64,000 nucleotides of DNA from an uncultured Anaerolineae bacterium (lineage in GTDB: Bacteria; Chloroflexota; Anaerolineae; J036; Brachytrichaceae): NCBI GenBank assembly GCA_938034415.1, contig CALHLE010000046.1:85468-149467 (forward strand). The letters run 5' to 3'. Positions 9,463 through 20,381 of the stretch are shown here, in pieces. Position 1 is the stretch's first letter, and every line of letters begins with the position of its first letter. Below the pieces are notes generated by a model. That model saw nothing but the letters and a program-made list of their open reading frames with translations. It searched no databases and had not been told where the DNA came from. The translations under genes were made by a program, and so were the position numbers.

Positions 9463-10176
9463 ATGCCAAGGACACTCACGATTAACGGTCAAGAAATCAG
9501 CGCCCGGAGCGACCAGACCATCCTAGAGGCAGCGCAAGACGCCAACATCCGCATCCCAACGCTGTGCCACCTGGACGGGCTGACGGATGTGGGCGCATGT
9601 CGAATGTGTCTCGTAGAGGTAGCCGGCGCGAGCAAGCTGCTACCGGCCTGCACCACGCGCGTGCAGGAGGGCATGCAGGTGCAAACCGACACCGAGCGCT
9701 TGCGCGCCTATCGCCGACAGATCATCGAGCTGCTGTTTGCCGAGCGCAATCACATCTGCGCTGTGTGCGTGGCCAACGGCCACTGCGAACTGCAAAACGC
9801 CGGCATCGCCGTCGGCATGGATCACGTGCGCTACGACTACCTCTTCCCCAAACTAGGCGTGGATCTATCGCACGAGCGCTTCGGCATGGATCACAACCGT
9901 TGCATTCTGTGCACGCGCTGCGTGCGCGCATGCGACCAACTGGAGGGCGCCCATACCATTGACGTGATGGGTCGGGGCGCCCACTCGCTCATTGTTCACG
10001 ACATGAATGTGCCGTGGGGCGAGGCGACCACGTGCACGAGCTGCGGTAAGTGCGTGATGGCCTGCCCCACCGGCGCGCTGTTCAAGCAAGGCTCAACCGT
10101 CGCCGAGATGGTACACGACGCCGAGAAGCTGGCCTTCTTGAAGGCGGCGCGGGAGCGAAAGGTGTGGAACGTGTAA
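9463..10176 (+). CDS. hoxU: Hydrogenase diaphorase subunit HoxU (iron-sulfur)
   Basis: A 237-residue NuoG-N-terminal homologue that links HoxF to the hydrogenase dimer. It starts with a plant-type [2Fe-2S] domain (Cys35, Cys46, Cys49, Cys63), then the NuoG-type segment [13 protein letters not shown], then two [4Fe-4S] ferredoxin motifs, [11 protein letters not shown] and [12 protein letters not shown]. There is no molybdopterin domain, as expected for HoxU. The gap to hoxF is 15 nt and no clear Shine-Dalgarno sequence precedes the ATG, which suggests translational coupling to hoxF. The 71-nt gap to hoxY contains short AT-rich direct repeats. Confidence 0.95.
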   Translation: MPRTLTINGQEISARSDQTILEAAQDANIRIPTLCHLDGLTDVGACRMCLVEVAGASKLLPACTTRVQEGMQVQTDTERLRAYRRQIIELLFAERNHICAVCVANGHCELQNAGIAVGMDHVRYDYLFPKLGVDLSHERFGMDHNRCILCTRCVRACDQLEGAHTIDVMGRGAHSLIVHDMNVPWGEATTCTSCGKCVMACPTGALFKQGSTVAEMVHDAEKLAFLKAARERKVWNV

Positions 10177-10202
10177 CTTCCGCAGCGCCGGCCAATCCAT
10201 CG

Positions 10203-10236
10203 TTCGATAATTCGATAAATGGTTGAATTCGGATAA
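10203..10236. repeat. Short AT-rich direct repeats between hoxU and hoxY
   Basis: TTCGATAA occurs twice in tandem (10203-10210 and 10211-10218) and again as TTCGGATAA at 10228-10236, just 11 nt before the hoxY start. The block is much more AT-rich than its surroundings. It contains GATAAT, which could serve as an internal -10, but there is no good -35. Confidence 0.6.
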
Positions 10237-10247
10237 TCAACAGCAAG

Positions 10248-10793
10248 ATGGGTAAACTCAGATTTGCTTCGGTGTGGATGGGCGGCTGTTCCGGCTGCCA
10301 CATGTCGTTCCTCGATCTGGATGAGTGGCTGTTCGACTTGGCCGAGGCGGTGGACGTGGTGTATAGCCCGGTAGCCGACGTCAAGACCTTCCCGGAGAAG
10401 GTAGATGTGACGCTGGTCGAAGGCGCAATTGCCAACCAGGACCACCTCGAACTCATCCACGTCATTCGTAAGAACAGCCGCCTTGTAGTGTCGTTCGGCG
10501 ATTGCGCCGTCACCGGCAACGTGACGGCCATGCGCAACCTGATCGGCGAGGCTGAGATCGTGCTCGACCGCGCTTACAAGGACGCGCAACTGCTGCGTCC
10601 GCAAGTGCCGCATGACGATGGGATTGTGCCGCCGTTGATAGAGCGCGTCGTGCCGGTGCATGCGGTCATCCCGGTGGACTTGTACATCCCCGGCTGCCCG
10701 CCGCCGGCCAAGCGCATTCGCGCCGTGCTGCAGGCGGTGATCGAAGGCAAGTCGCCGGAGATGATCGGCCGCGAGATGTTGAAATTCGGATGA
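10248..10793 (+). CDS. hoxY: [NiFe] hydrogenase small subunit HoxY
   Basis: The 181-residue small subunit carries the proximal [4Fe-4S] cluster that takes electrons from the NiFe site in HoxH. Cluster ligands are in GGCSGCHMS (Cys14, Cys17), FGDC in the middle and PGCPPP near the C-terminus. It is short, without the C-terminal medial/distal cluster domain or Tat signal of periplasmic uptake hydrogenases, as expected for cytoplasmic group 3d enzymes. It is followed by hoxH after 59 nt containing a GC-only hairpin. Confidence 0.95.
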   Translation: MGKLRFASVWMGGCSGCHMSFLDLDEWLFDLAEAVDVVYSPVADVKTFPEKVDVTLVEGAIANQDHLELIHVIRKNSRLVVSFGDCAVTGNVTAMRNLIGEAEIVLDRAYKDAQLLRPQVPHDDGIVPPLIERVVPVHAVIPVDLYIPGCPPPAKRIRAVLQAVIEGKSPEMIGREMLKFG

Positions 10794-10807
10794 ACGATTC
10801 GCCGGGT

Positions 10808-10842
10808 GCGGGGAGCAGGCGCCGGCTTCTCCTCAGCCCCGC
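10808..10842. repeat. GC-rich palindromic unit between hoxY and hoxH
   Basis: GCGGGG at 10808-10813 pairs with CCCCGC at 10837-10842 around a loop containing GCGCCGGC and a further GGAG/CTCC pairing. There is no T-run, so termination is unlikely. It could stabilise mRNA ends or be a REP-like unit resembling those inside the pfkB-like and second E2 genes. Confidence 0.45.
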
Positions 10843-10852
10843 TCTTTGAGCT

Positions 10853-12284
<1,432 letters not shown>

Positions 12285-12292
<8 letters not shown>

Positions 12293-12758
12293 AGAGGTTG
12301 CCACCGACTTTCTGATCATCGGCTACGGCAACACGCTGCGCCGCGACGACGGCGTCGGCCCGCGCGTAGCCGACATCGTGGCATCCTGGCGTCTGCCCAA
12401 CGTGCGCGCCATTGCGTCGCACCAACTCACGCCGGAGCTGGCCGACGCGCTGGCTACTGCCGAAGTGGTGATCTTCGTGGACGCGCAACGCGCCGACTCA
12501 AACGCCCAACCGCCCGCCGGCGTGACCTTCACCGCGATCGGCGCAGCGGAAGATAGCACGCGGGCTGCGGACACACACATGAGCGACCCACGACGGCTTT
12601 TGGCGCTGACGAAGCAAGTCTACGGACGCTGTCCGCAGGCCTGGTTGGTCTCGGTGCCGGGGGTGGACTTCGACTTCGGCGAGTCGCTCTCCGAACAAGC
12701 GCGTCAGGGCGTCGAAGTCGCGCTGCGCCGAATCCGGCTGCTCTTCACCAGCCAGTGA
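12285..12758 (+). CDS. hoxW: Hydrogenase maturation protease (HycI/HoxW family)
   Basis: A 157-residue endopeptidase that cleaves the C-terminal tail of HoxH after nickel insertion. It shows [13 protein letters not shown] near the N-terminus with the first nickel-sensing Asp, FVDA (Asp66) and THMSDP (His98), the three positions that contact nickel in HycI. The start overlaps the end of hoxH by 8 nt, implying coupled translation and co-regulation. It is the last gene of the operon. The symbol follows position and pairing with hoxH; the family assignment itself is firm. Confidence 0.9.
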
Positions 12759-12790
12759 AGCAGAATCATCCCTCGCTCAGCATGACGGTC

Positions 12791-12796
12791 TAGACT
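12791..12796 (+). promoter_or_regulatory. -10-like box 7 nt before the P450 start (leaderless candidate)
   Basis: TAGACT is separated from the P450 ATG by seven bases (tagagct). No Shine-Dalgarno sequence is present and no -35 can be seen. Transcription starting at the usual distance would begin at the start codon. Confidence 0.4.
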
Positions 12797-12803
12797 TAGA
12801 GCT

Positions 12804-14183
12804 ATGACCACCATTACTTCATCGGCCCAACTCGCAACGCTGCCTGGGCGCCAAAGCCCGCTCATCGTCGACGCGGCGTGGGACATCCGGCGCAAAGGCT
12901 TTCTGCAATTTCTACATGACGAATGGCGCCGACATGGCGACTTGTTTCAAATCCAGATCGGCCCACGCAAGATGACGTTGGCTATCCATCCTGATCACGT
13001 GCATCACATTAGCATCGTCAGACGCGACGTCTACGATAAGCGCGAGAGCTACGACATCGTGCGCGAGCTGCTGCTGGGGAACGGGGTGTTGACGGCCACC
13101 GGCGCCGCCTGGCGCAAACAGCGCCAATTGATGTCGCCTTTCTTTACGCCGCGCGGCGTAGAACAGTTCCTGCCGGTCATCATTCGCGACGCGCAGCAAT
13201 TCATCGCGCGCTGGCAAGGCAGGGTCGGCTCCGTCGTCGAAATGCTCGACGAGATGATGTTCGTGACCGCTTCGATCATCCTGCGCAGCTTGTTCACCAC
13301 CGAATCGGACGAGACCTTGCTGGCGCTGAAGAGCGACGTTGAAACGATGATCCAGTTCACAGCGACCCGCCAGACCAAGCCGCTGAGGCTGCCGATGTGG
13401 CTAAAAATCGGCGAGAACGGACGCTACCGCCACGCGCGCCGGCGCGTGCATGCCTACATCCAAGATGTGATTGGACAACGGCGCGCCATGCCGATTGAGC
13501 GCTGGCCGAACGACTTGCTAAGTAAGCTGATGCTGGCGCGCGACGAGGAGACCGGCGAAGCCATATCCGATGCGCTGCTGCGCGACGAGACGATCACCCT
13601 TTTCTTCGCCGGCCACGAAACAACCGCGCGCACGCTGACCTTCGCCTGGTATGCGTTAGCGAAACAGCCAGAGGTCGCCCGCCGACTGCGCAACGAAGTT
13701 GACGAAGTGCTGGGTGATCGCGAGCCAACGGTCGAAGACCTGAAGCGCATGCCCTATACCTTGCAAGTCATCAAAGAGACGATGCGGTTGTATCCGGCGG
13801 CGCCGCTCTATGCGCGCGACGCGACCCAGGACGACGTGATTGATGGCAAGCGCATCACCGCCGGCTCCACCGTCATCCTCTCCCCCTTCCTCACGCATCG
13901 CCATCCGCAGTTCTGGGATGAGCCGGAACGATTCGACCCGGAGCGCTGGACACCGGAGCGTGAAGCGTCGCAACATCCCTATGCCTATCATCCTTTCGCA
14001 GCCGGGCAACGCATCTGCCTAGGCAACAACTTCTCGCTATTCGAGTCACATGTCCTGCTGGCGATGCTGGCGCGGCAATTTATGCCCGAGCTGGCCGACC
14101 CGCGACATGAGCCGCAGCTCGACATGGCCGGCACGCTGATCGCTCGAAATGGCATGCCAATGCGCATCGTTCAACGACGGTGA
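12804..14183 (+). CDS. Cytochrome P450
   Basis: A 459-residue soluble-type P450 monooxygenase. The I-helix oxygen-activation motif is AGHETT (residues 269-274), the K-helix ExxR is ETMR (325-328), the PERF-like motif is ERFDPERW (about 375-382), and the haem loop is FAAGQRICLG with proximal Cys405. No N-terminal membrane anchor is evident. Together with the CYP102/CYP4-like haem-loop sequence, this suggests a fatty-acid or terpenoid hydroxylase, but the substrate cannot be inferred. No ferredoxin or reductase gene is adjacent. It is read in the same direction as hox but separated by 45 nt and probably has its own promoter. Confidence 0.92.
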   Translation: MTTITSSAQLATLPGRQSPLIVDAAWDIRRKGFLQFLHDEWRRHGDLFQIQIGPRKMTLAIHPDHVHHISIVRRDVYDKRESYDIVRELLLGNGVLTATGAAWRKQRQLMSPFFTPRGVEQFLPVIIRDAQQFIARWQGRVGSVVEMLDEMMFVTASIILRSLFTTESDETLLALKSDVETMIQFTATRQTKPLRLPMWLKIGENGRYRHARRRVHAYIQDVIGQRRAMPIERWPNDLLSKLMLARDEETGEAISDALLRDETITLFFAGHETTARTLTFAWYALAKQPEVARRLRNEVDEVLGDREPTVEDLKRMPYTLQVIKETMRLYPAAPLYARDATQDDVIDGKRITAGSTVILSPFLTHRHPQFWDEPERFDPERWTPEREASQHPYAYHPFAAGQRICLGNNFSLFESHVLLAMLARQFMPELADPRHEPQLDMAGTLIARNGMPMRIVQRR

Positions 14184-14239
14184 GCCTGCCACAGAGCCAA
14201 AACCGGAATCGCGACAGCTTACCCCGTTGCAAGGCTGCG

Positions 14240-15043
14240 TTACTGAGCCACCGGCAGGGCAGCCACCTCTAAGGTGGCACACAAGCCCACGTGGTCCGAC
14301 GGATACAGGGTTGGATCGGAGGGCGACGGCGCATTCAACACCACATCGCAGGATCGCACGTTGAAGTTGTCGTCCACGAAGATGTAATCAAGCGTGCCGC
14401 GCCAAGGCTCCGGCTGGCGATGGGCGATCAGATTGCCGACCATGCTCAACCCTTTGCGCGCGGCATGGAACCGATACACCAGCGGCGTCGGACAGGTGTA
14501 ATCTGGCTCGCGTCCGTGCACGACCTCGTACGCCGACGAAAACGATTCCTTCATCATGCGGATCGTGCGCATCTCGGGAGTCGCGTTGAAATCGCCGCAG
14601 ACGATCATCGGATAGCTCGCCGCAGCCAATCGCAACCAATTCAGCACCCGATGCACTTGCTGCGTGCGCTTGATGTGGTCGTAGACGTGAAACATGAAAT
14701 GGCCGTTGACGATCACAACCGGCCGCCCTCCGACGCGCAAGCGCACGGCCTGCGCGACGCGCGACTGCGCAACCAGGCTGAGCGTATGACACGCCTCGAC
14801 CGGCAGGCGGCTGAGCGTGGCAACGGCTTCGCGCTCAGCCAACGCGCCGGTCCTGGGTGAGGTGTGCACGGTGTACCCGCCGAGCTGATCCGCGAGCCAC
14901 TGCGCGTTGTTGTGCGGCAGGCTCACCTCCTGCAGCGCGATCACATCGGGCTGTAGTTCGGCCAACTCGCGGATGATCAACTCGCGTCGATGGTGCCAGC
15001 GCGATGGTTTGTTGAGCAAGTTGAACGTGACCAACTTAAACAT
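14240..15043 (-). CDS. Endonuclease/exonuclease/phosphatase family protein
   Basis: A 267-residue member of the EEP (DNase I-like) superfamily, metal-dependent phosphodiesterases acting on nucleic acids, phospholipids or inositol phosphates. Motifs in order are TFNLL near the start, ALQEVSLP with the metal-binding Glu, NGHF, GDFNATP, LDYIFVDD and PSDHVGL with the catalytic Asp-His. No signal peptide or membrane segment is seen. It starts 9 nt after the stop of the upstream glycoside hydrolase gene on the same strand, so the two likely form an operon. The substrate is unknown. Confidence 0.85.
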   Translation of the reverse strand: MFKLVTFNLLNKPSRWHHRRELIIRELAELQPDVIALQEVSLPHNNAQWLADQLGGYTVHTSPRTGALAEREAVATLSRLPVEACHTLSLVAQSRVAQAVRLRVGGRPVVIVNGHFMFHVYDHIKRTQQVHRVLNWLRLAAASYPMIVCGDFNATPEMRTIRMMKESFSSAYEVVHGREPDYTCPTPLVYRFHAARKGLSMVGNLIAHRQPEPWRGTLDYIFVDDNFNVRSCDVVLNAPSPSDPTLYPSDHVGLCATLEVAALPVAQ

Positions 15044-15052
15044 TGCTATCGC

Positions 15053-16885
15053 CTAATTGAATCCTTGCACGCCACTGACCCATGTCACTTTTGCTGCCAG
15101 ATCGCGATTGAACGGCGGGGCGCGCACAATCAGCTTGCCATCCGACGCGACGACATCCGACGCCGACAACAGCGCACCGGAGACCGTGTCGAACCACTGC
15201 ACGCGATGCCGGCCGGCGCCCAGCGCTTCCAGTTCTAACGCCACGTCATCGAGTCGGCGCGGCTCGAACCGAAAGGTGTGTTCTTCAGCTTGGCCAGTCG
15301 CGATCTGAACGCCGTATTGATACGCGCCCTCGTCCATGTTGTAAGCGCGGTTGCGCAGCCAGACCAGGACGCGATCCGGCGCGCGCAACCCCAGCGCGAT
15401 GGCGTCTTGCTCCGATGCGACGACCGGCGTCGGCGCGTAACGCGCCAGGTCCTCGCCGCGCAGGAAGGTCGAGAGGCCACTGTAATGCGACCATAGGCCG
15501 GCCGGCTCCACCAGCGTATCCCACCACCAATACATGGCCGCGCCGGCAAAGCCGTTGAAGGTCGCCGCCCACAGGCCATTGTGGAATTGGATGCCCTCGC
15601 GCGTCAGCGCGTTCGGCTGCTCAAGGGTGAAGGTAGCGGCAAATTCGCCGATCATGACCGGTTTGCTTGCAACATCCTTCATGTGCTGGAAGAAGGCGCG
15701 CCCGCCGTCAACAGGTTTGAACCATCGCGCATCCTCGCCGATATATTCGTGGCGCTGCACCACGTCAATCTCCGGCATGTTCCAGATGTGCGGATCGCCT
15801 GGGACGGAGTAACTTGTGGTGACCAGGTGGCGATAGGGGTCATGCGCGCGCAGCGTTGCTGTCATTTCCTCAATCCACCGTCGGAGCAATTCGGTCTCCG
15901 CCATCTCGGTGAAATCGACCTCGTTCCACCATTCCCACGCCAGCAGATGCGTGGAATAGGCCCAGCGGGCCGCGATATAACGCAGCCGCTGCTTGAACAA
16001 TGCACGCGCCGCCGGATCGGTCGCAAAGTCGCGCGGCCGAGCGCATGGCCCGCCGTTCGCTGCGTTGTAAGGGTTCTCATGCCACAGCGGATATACGTTC
16101 AGGCTAAACTGACTGTAGTCCAGTAAGGTGAGCTGGATGTAGATGCCGCGCGCCTCGGCCATCTCGAAGACTTGGTCCAGATAATGCGCGCGATCCATGC
16201 GCGCGGTGTAATCGCCCAGCGGCGTGTCGCGCCACTCCAGGCTGAACGATTGCGGCGCCATCCAGATGCGCGCCGTGTTTGCGCCGTTTGCCTGCAGCGC
16301 ACCAAACCAACGCCGGTAGTCGCCAACTGGATCAGCGCTCCACCACGCCAGGTTGAGGCCGATGGCGAAGAAGGGCGTGCCGTCATCGAAGGCCAGGTAG
16401 CGCGGATTGCGCCGGTCCACGCGCAGGAAGCCATGTGAATCAGGCAACGGCGGTGAGACCTGAAAGGTCACCGGCTCACCCGCGAAGGCGAACGGCTTGC
16501 GGAGCCACGGCTGTGCACGCCACTCGCCTTCTACAGTCGGCGAGAAGCGCGCCCGCCATCCTTGCCGACCGTCGTGGCTGTAAAAGAAGGCCGGCACTTC
16601 CATCACGTCACCCTGCGGCGAAGTGAAGCGCACATTGATCTCGATTTGATTCGGATCGAAGGGATTATGGGCCCGAACCGAGGTGATGAGGTCGAATTCG
16701 AGTTTGCGCCATTTTGGGATGCGACGACTGGATACGCGCCGGATACACAGCGTAGCGCAGTCGGCGTCTGTCTCGAATGGCTCGGGGGTGAAAGCCGGCG
16801 CCCGCACTGGCGGCGCTGGAGGCAGCGCAGTTGCACAACCCACCAACCACACAGCGCAAGCCAGCGCCACAGCACGATGACTCAT
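15053..16885 (-). CDS. Secreted lipoprotein glycoside hydrolase (DUF5060 + GH5-like barrel)
   Basis: A 610-residue exported enzyme. The N-terminus is a lipoprotein signal with lipobox LVGC (Cys17), followed by a Pro/Ala linker. Residues of about 60-140 look like the DUF5060 beta-sandwich that precedes GH5-type barrels. The TIM barrel follows, with acid/base Glu in WEWWNEVDF and nucleophile Glu in MIGEFAAT, then a C-terminal beta-domain of about 130 residues. It probably acts outside the membrane on plant or microbial polysaccharide; the specific substrate is open. TACAAT lies 9 nt upstream of the ATG and there is no Shine-Dalgarno sequence. The EEP gene follows 9 nt downstream. Confidence 0.75.
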   Translation of the reverse strand: MSHRAVALACAVWLVGCATALPPAPPVRAPAFTPEPFETDADCATLCIRRVSSRRIPKWRKLEFDLITSVRAHNPFDPNQIEINVRFTSPQGDVMEVPAFFYSHDGRQGWRARFSPTVEGEWRAQPWLRKPFAFAGEPVTFQVSPPLPDSHGFLRVDRRNPRYLAFDDGTPFFAIGLNLAWWSADPVGDYRRWFGALQANGANTARIWMAPQSFSLEWRDTPLGDYTARMDRAHYLDQVFEMAEARGIYIQLTLLDYSQFSLNVYPLWHENPYNAANGGPCARPRDFATDPAARALFKQRLRYIAARWAYSTHLLAWEWWNEVDFTEMAETELLRRWIEEMTATLRAHDPYRHLVTTSYSVPGDPHIWNMPEIDVVQRHEYIGEDARWFKPVDGGRAFFQHMKDVASKPVMIGEFAATFTLEQPNALTREGIQFHNGLWAATFNGFAGAAMYWWWDTLVEPAGLWSHYSGLSTFLRGEDLARYAPTPVVASEQDAIALGLRAPDRVLVWLRNRAYNMDEGAYQYGVQIATGQAEEHTFRFEPRRLDDVALELEALGAGRHRVQWFDTVSGALLSASDVVASDGKLIVRAPPFNRDLAAKVTWVSGVQGFN

Positions 16886-16993
16886 GCAACTGTCATTGTA
16901 GCCGTCCAGTCAGGGATCGCTCGCCGCAAGCAAAGCGCATTACGCAAAGATCGCAGCAGCCCACTGCATGCCGCCGCTACTGCAGGCGCGCGT

Positions 16994-17824
16994 TCACCCC
17001 ATCCGCCGATAGATGAACTCTTCGGGCGGATAACCTGGCCCGGCAGCGACCTGCGACGCAGCCGCTGCGTCTGCCATCCAAAATAGCTTGCCGCGAGTCG
17101 GTGCGATGAGTTGCGCAGGCAAGGCCTCCGGTTGGTATTCGCCAAGCAGCACGCGCCGCAGCGTCCCCGCCTTGCCTGCCCCGCTCGCCAGGAAGCACAC
17201 CACATCCGCAGCGTTGATCAACGGCGGGGTGAACGTGATGCGCGCTGGGACATTCGCCTGAGGCACGACCTGCGACACGACTAGCCGTGCCTGTTCTGCC
17301 AGCGCCGGCGTGTGAGGGAAGAGCGAGGCGGTATGACCGTCATCACCCATACCCAACAGGACCAGGTCAAAGGTTGGCAACGAAGGATCAAAAGCAGCAG
17401 CGACTGCCGACCGGATCTCAGCCTCGTATCGCTCGGCCGCGTCCGTCGGGCCGAGTTCGGTCTGCGCGCGATGAACGTTCCCCGGCGGGATGGGCACATG
17501 AGCGATCAGCGCGTCGTATGCCAGCTTGTAGTTGCTATCCGGGTGATCAGGCGGCACGGCGCGTTCGTCGCTCCACCACAGATGCACGCGCTGCCAATCG
17601 AGCTGGCCAACGTAGGGCGGGCCGGCAAGGCGCCGATACAGCGCCCTCGGCGTGCTGCCGCCGCTCAGGGCGAGATGGAAGGCGCCGCGCCGCTCAATCG
17701 CTTTGCGCCCCCAAAAGACCACTGCCTTAGCCGCCAGCTCGGTCATCGCCTCCGGCGTCGGCTCGACCTGCAGATGGTAGGTGCCATCGTCGTTCATGAC
17801 GATGACGAAGGGCGCGCCGGACAT
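16994..17824 (-). CDS. pgl: 6-phosphogluconolactonase
   Basis: A 276-residue SOL/DevB-family enzyme hydrolysing 6-phosphogluconolactone, the second step of the oxidative pentose phosphate pathway. Motifs are LSGGSTPRALY, WWSDERAVP and GMGDDGHTASLFP, all characteristic of Pgl. The ATG at 17824 overlaps the zwf stop as TGATG, which indicates coupled translation; an ATG or GTG further upstream would lie inside zwf. It is the last gene of the rpiB-tal/pgi-gnd-zwf-pgl run. Confidence 0.93.
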   Translation of the reverse strand: MSGAPFVIVMNDDGTYHLQVEPTPEAMTELAAKAVVFWGRKAIERRGAFHLALSGGSTPRALYRRLAGPPYVGQLDWQRVHLWWSDERAVPPDHPDSNYKLAYDALIAHVPIPPGNVHRAQTELGPTDAAERYEAEIRSAVAAAFDPSLPTFDLVLLGMGDDGHTASLFPHTPALAEQARLVVSQVVPQANVPARITFTPPLINAADVVCFLASGAGKAGTLRRVLLGEYQPEALPAQLIAPTRGKLFWMADAAAASQVAAGPGYPPEEFIYRRMG

Positions 17825-19326
17825 CACACCACGTGCCACTTGCGCCCGTCGGCGGCGAGGAAGTCATCAGCCTCTTTCGGCCCCCATGATCCCGAACGAT
17901 ACAGCTCAATGAACGAACCGCCGCCTGCTTCCCAGCGCTCGATCACCGGCGTGAGGAGCGCCCACGACGCCTCAACCTCGTCGCTGCGGGTGAACAAGGT
18001 CGAATCGCCCAGCATCGCATCGAGGATCAAACGTTCGTAGGCTTCCGGCGTCGCATTTTTGAAGGTGCTGCCGTAGTTGAAATCCATCACCACCGTTTGG
18101 ATGTTGTCGCCGCTGCCGGGCACCTTCGCGCCAAAGCGGAGCGAGATGCCCTCATGCGGCTGAATGTTGATGACCAGCAGGTTAGGCTCAATTGCGCGGG
18201 CAATGGTCTCTTTGAACAGCAGCAGAGGCGGCATCTTGAACTGGATGACGATCTCGGTCAGGCGTTTGGCCATGCGCTTGCCGCTGCGGATGTAGAAGGG
18301 GACGCCGGCCCAGCGCCAATTGTCCACAAACAGCTTCATCGCCAGATAGGTCTCGGTAGTGGAATCGGGCGCCACACCCTCTTCCTGTGTGTAGCCAGGC
18401 ACGATCTGGCCGTCTATCTTGCCGGGGCCGTATTGGCCGCGCACCGTGCCATCGCCGCGCGATGTATCCACGCGCAGCGCCTTGAGCACTTTCACCTTTT
18501 CGTTGCGCACGGCATCTGCGCTGAACTCCGCCGGCGGCTCCATCGCCGTCAGCGCCAGAAGCTGCAGCAGATGGTTCTGCACAATGTCGCGGATGACGCC
18601 GGCCTTTTCGTAATATGAGCCGCGATTGCCAATGCCGATGCTTTCGGCTACCGTGATCTGCACGTTATCCACGTAGCGCCGATCCCAGATCGGCTCGAAG
18701 ATGCCGTTGGCGAAGCGGAAGACGAAGATGTTCTGAACCGTCTCCTTGCCCAGGTAGTGGTCAATGCGATAGACCTGCTCCTCGCGAAAGAAGCGATGCA
18801 CGTGCTCGTTTAACTCGCGCGCCGATTTCAGGTCGTGGCCGAACGGCTTCTCGATGATGATGCGCGACCAATGACGATCGCCGCCAGCGGCGCCGGTGCA
18901 TAGCATGCTGCCGACGTTCTCGATGATGGTGGGATACACCTCCGGCGGCGTCGCGACGTAGAACAAACGGTTCGCGCCGCTGCCATGCGCTTGCTCAATC
19001 GCCGCCAGACGCTTACACAGCACCTCGTAATCGGTCGCTGAGCCGTAATCGCCCTGCTGATAGTGCAGGCTGCGGGCGAATTTCTCCCAGATCGCCTCGT
19101 CGATCGGCTTCAAGCGGGCGAACTCCTCGCACGCCGCGCGCATCTCTTCGCGGAACGATTCGTTGGTCTTCGCCTTGCGCGCAAAGCCGATCATGGCGAA
19201 TTCATCGGGCAGCAACCCATCGCACATCAGGCTATAGAGCGCCGGGATGAGCTTGCGCTGCGTCAAGTCGCCCGATGCACCAAAGATAACCATGATGCAC
19301 GGTTCAGGTCTCTTGGAAGGATTCAT
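17824..19326 (-). CDS. zwf: Glucose-6-phosphate 1-dehydrogenase
   Basis: This 500-residue enzyme oxidises glucose-6-phosphate to the lactone with NAD(P)+. The N-terminal dinucleotide fold is FGASGDLTQRKLIPALY and the substrate/catalytic motif is RIDHYLGKE, both intact. The ATG at 19326 (MNPSKRPEP) gives the normal length. An in-frame TTG 66 nt upstream would add a Pro/Ala-rich piece that looks non-coding. No clear Shine-Dalgarno sequence precedes it. It is 110 nt downstream of gnd and overlaps pgl by one base. Confidence 0.95.
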   Translation of the reverse strand: MNPSKRPEPCIMVIFGASGDLTQRKLIPALYSLMCDGLLPDEFAMIGFARKAKTNESFREEMRAACEEFARLKPIDEAIWEKFARSLHYQQGDYGSATDYEVLCKRLAAIEQAHGSGANRLFYVATPPEVYPTIIENVGSMLCTGAAGGDRHWSRIIIEKPFGHDLKSARELNEHVHRFFREEQVYRIDHYLGKETVQNIFVFRFANGIFEPIWDRRYVDNVQITVAESIGIGNRGSYYEKAGVIRDIVQNHLLQLLALTAMEPPAEFSADAVRNEKVKVLKALRVDTSRGDGTVRGQYGPGKIDGQIVPGYTQEEGVAPDSTTETYLAMKLFVDNWRWAGVPFYIRSGKRMAKRLTEIVIQFKMPPLLLFKETIARAIEPNLLVINIQPHEGISLRFGAKVPGSGDNIQTVVMDFNYGSTFKNATPEAYERLILDAMLGDSTLFTRSDEVEASWALLTPVIERWEAGGGSFIELYRSGSWGPKEADDFLAADGRKWHVV

Positions 19327-19436
19327 AGCGAGCAGTTGGAGGTCAGGGGCCTGGGAGATTCCGGCAGCCGGCGCAGGAGCGACGAGGCGCAAGCGCGCAA
19401 CCGGCCGCCGGAATCAGCACCCATGAGGACTCCAGT

Positions 19437-20336
19437 TCATGTCGTTTTAATCGCATGGCCGCCGAAGCCTTTGCGCATCATAGCGGTGACCTTTGCGGCG
19501 AAAGATTCTTCCTGGCGAGAGGCGAAACGCTGGAATAGCGAGAGCGCGATCACCGGGGCCGGCACGTCCTCATCGATGGCCGCTTGAACCGTCCAGCGTC
19601 CTTCGCCGGAATCTTCCACATATCCCCGCACCCGCTCCAGCTTGGGATCGTCTTTAAGCGCTTCGGCGAGCAAATCGAGCAACCAGGATCGCACAACGCT
19701 GCCTTTGCGCCAGACTTCGGCGATCTGGTCCAACTTCAGGTTGAACTCGCTCTTCTCCATGATCTCGAAGCCTTCGGCGAAGGCTTGCATCATGCCGTAT
19801 TCAATACCATTGTGAACCATCTTGACAAAGTGACCGGCGCCGGCCGCGCCGCAGTGCAGGTAGTGCGTGCCATCGGGCGCGAGCGATTTGAAGGCCGGTT
19901 CCAGTTGCTTGAACACCGCTTCATCGCCGCCGATCATCAAGCAGTAGCCGTTCTGCAATCCCCAGATACCGCCACTGGTACCCTGATCCATGAAGTGCAC
20001 GCCTTTGGCTTTGCACTCGACGTAATGTCGCTTGGAGTCCCGCCAGTTGGAGTTGCCGCCGTCCACGATCGTGTCGCCGGGTTGCAGCAGGCCGAGCAGC
20101 CGTTGAATCATTGCGTCGGTCGTCGGGCCGGCCGGTATCATGATCCAGATCGCGCGCGGCGGCGTGAGCGCCGCCACCAATTCCTCAACTGTGTAGACCC
20201 CGCGCAGGCCCTCCGCTTTCAACTCGTCCACTGGCTTGGGGCTGCGATTGCACACGATGACGTCGTGCCCATCACGGTGCCATCGCCGCGCCATATTCGC
20301 GCCCATCCGCCCCAATCCGAACAATCCGATTTGCAT
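19437..20336 (-). CDS. gnd: 6-phosphogluconate dehydrogenase (decarboxylating), short NAD-type
   Basis: At 299 residues this is the short form of 6-phosphogluconate dehydrogenase, which yields ribulose-5-phosphate and CO2. It shows the Rossmann motif GLGRMGANMARR, the substrate motif DGGNSNWRDS and the catalytic KMVHNGIEYG. Short forms, as in GndA/YqeC-type enzymes, usually prefer NAD+; this preference is an inference here, supported by CNRSPKP after the second strand rather than an NADP-type NRT-K signature. GGGAGA lies about 12 nt upstream of the ATG. It sits between tal-pgi and zwf. Confidence 0.92.
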   Translation of the reverse strand: MQIGLFGLGRMGANMARRWHRDGHDVIVCNRSPKPVDELKAEGLRGVYTVEELVAALTPPRAIWIMIPAGPTTDAMIQRLLGLLQPGDTIVDGGNSNWRDSKRHYVECKAKGVHFMDQGTSGGIWGLQNGYCLMIGGDEAVFKQLEPAFKSLAPDGTHYLHCGAAGAGHFVKMVHNGIEYGMMQAFAEGFEIMEKSEFNLKLDQIAEVWRKGSVVRSWLLDLLAEALKDDPKLERVRGYVEDSGEGRWTVQAAIDEDVPAPVIALSLFQRFASRQEESFAAKVTAMMRKGFGGHAIKTT

Positions 20337-20381
20337 GATATCTCTGTCTCCCTTTGATAAAGCGTCTATGTGAAATTGATG

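Noticed and set aside
10794..10852. Hairpin between hoxY and hoxH considered as a terminator
   Set aside because: There is no T-run after the stem and the operon continues into hoxH, which is needed in equal amounts.
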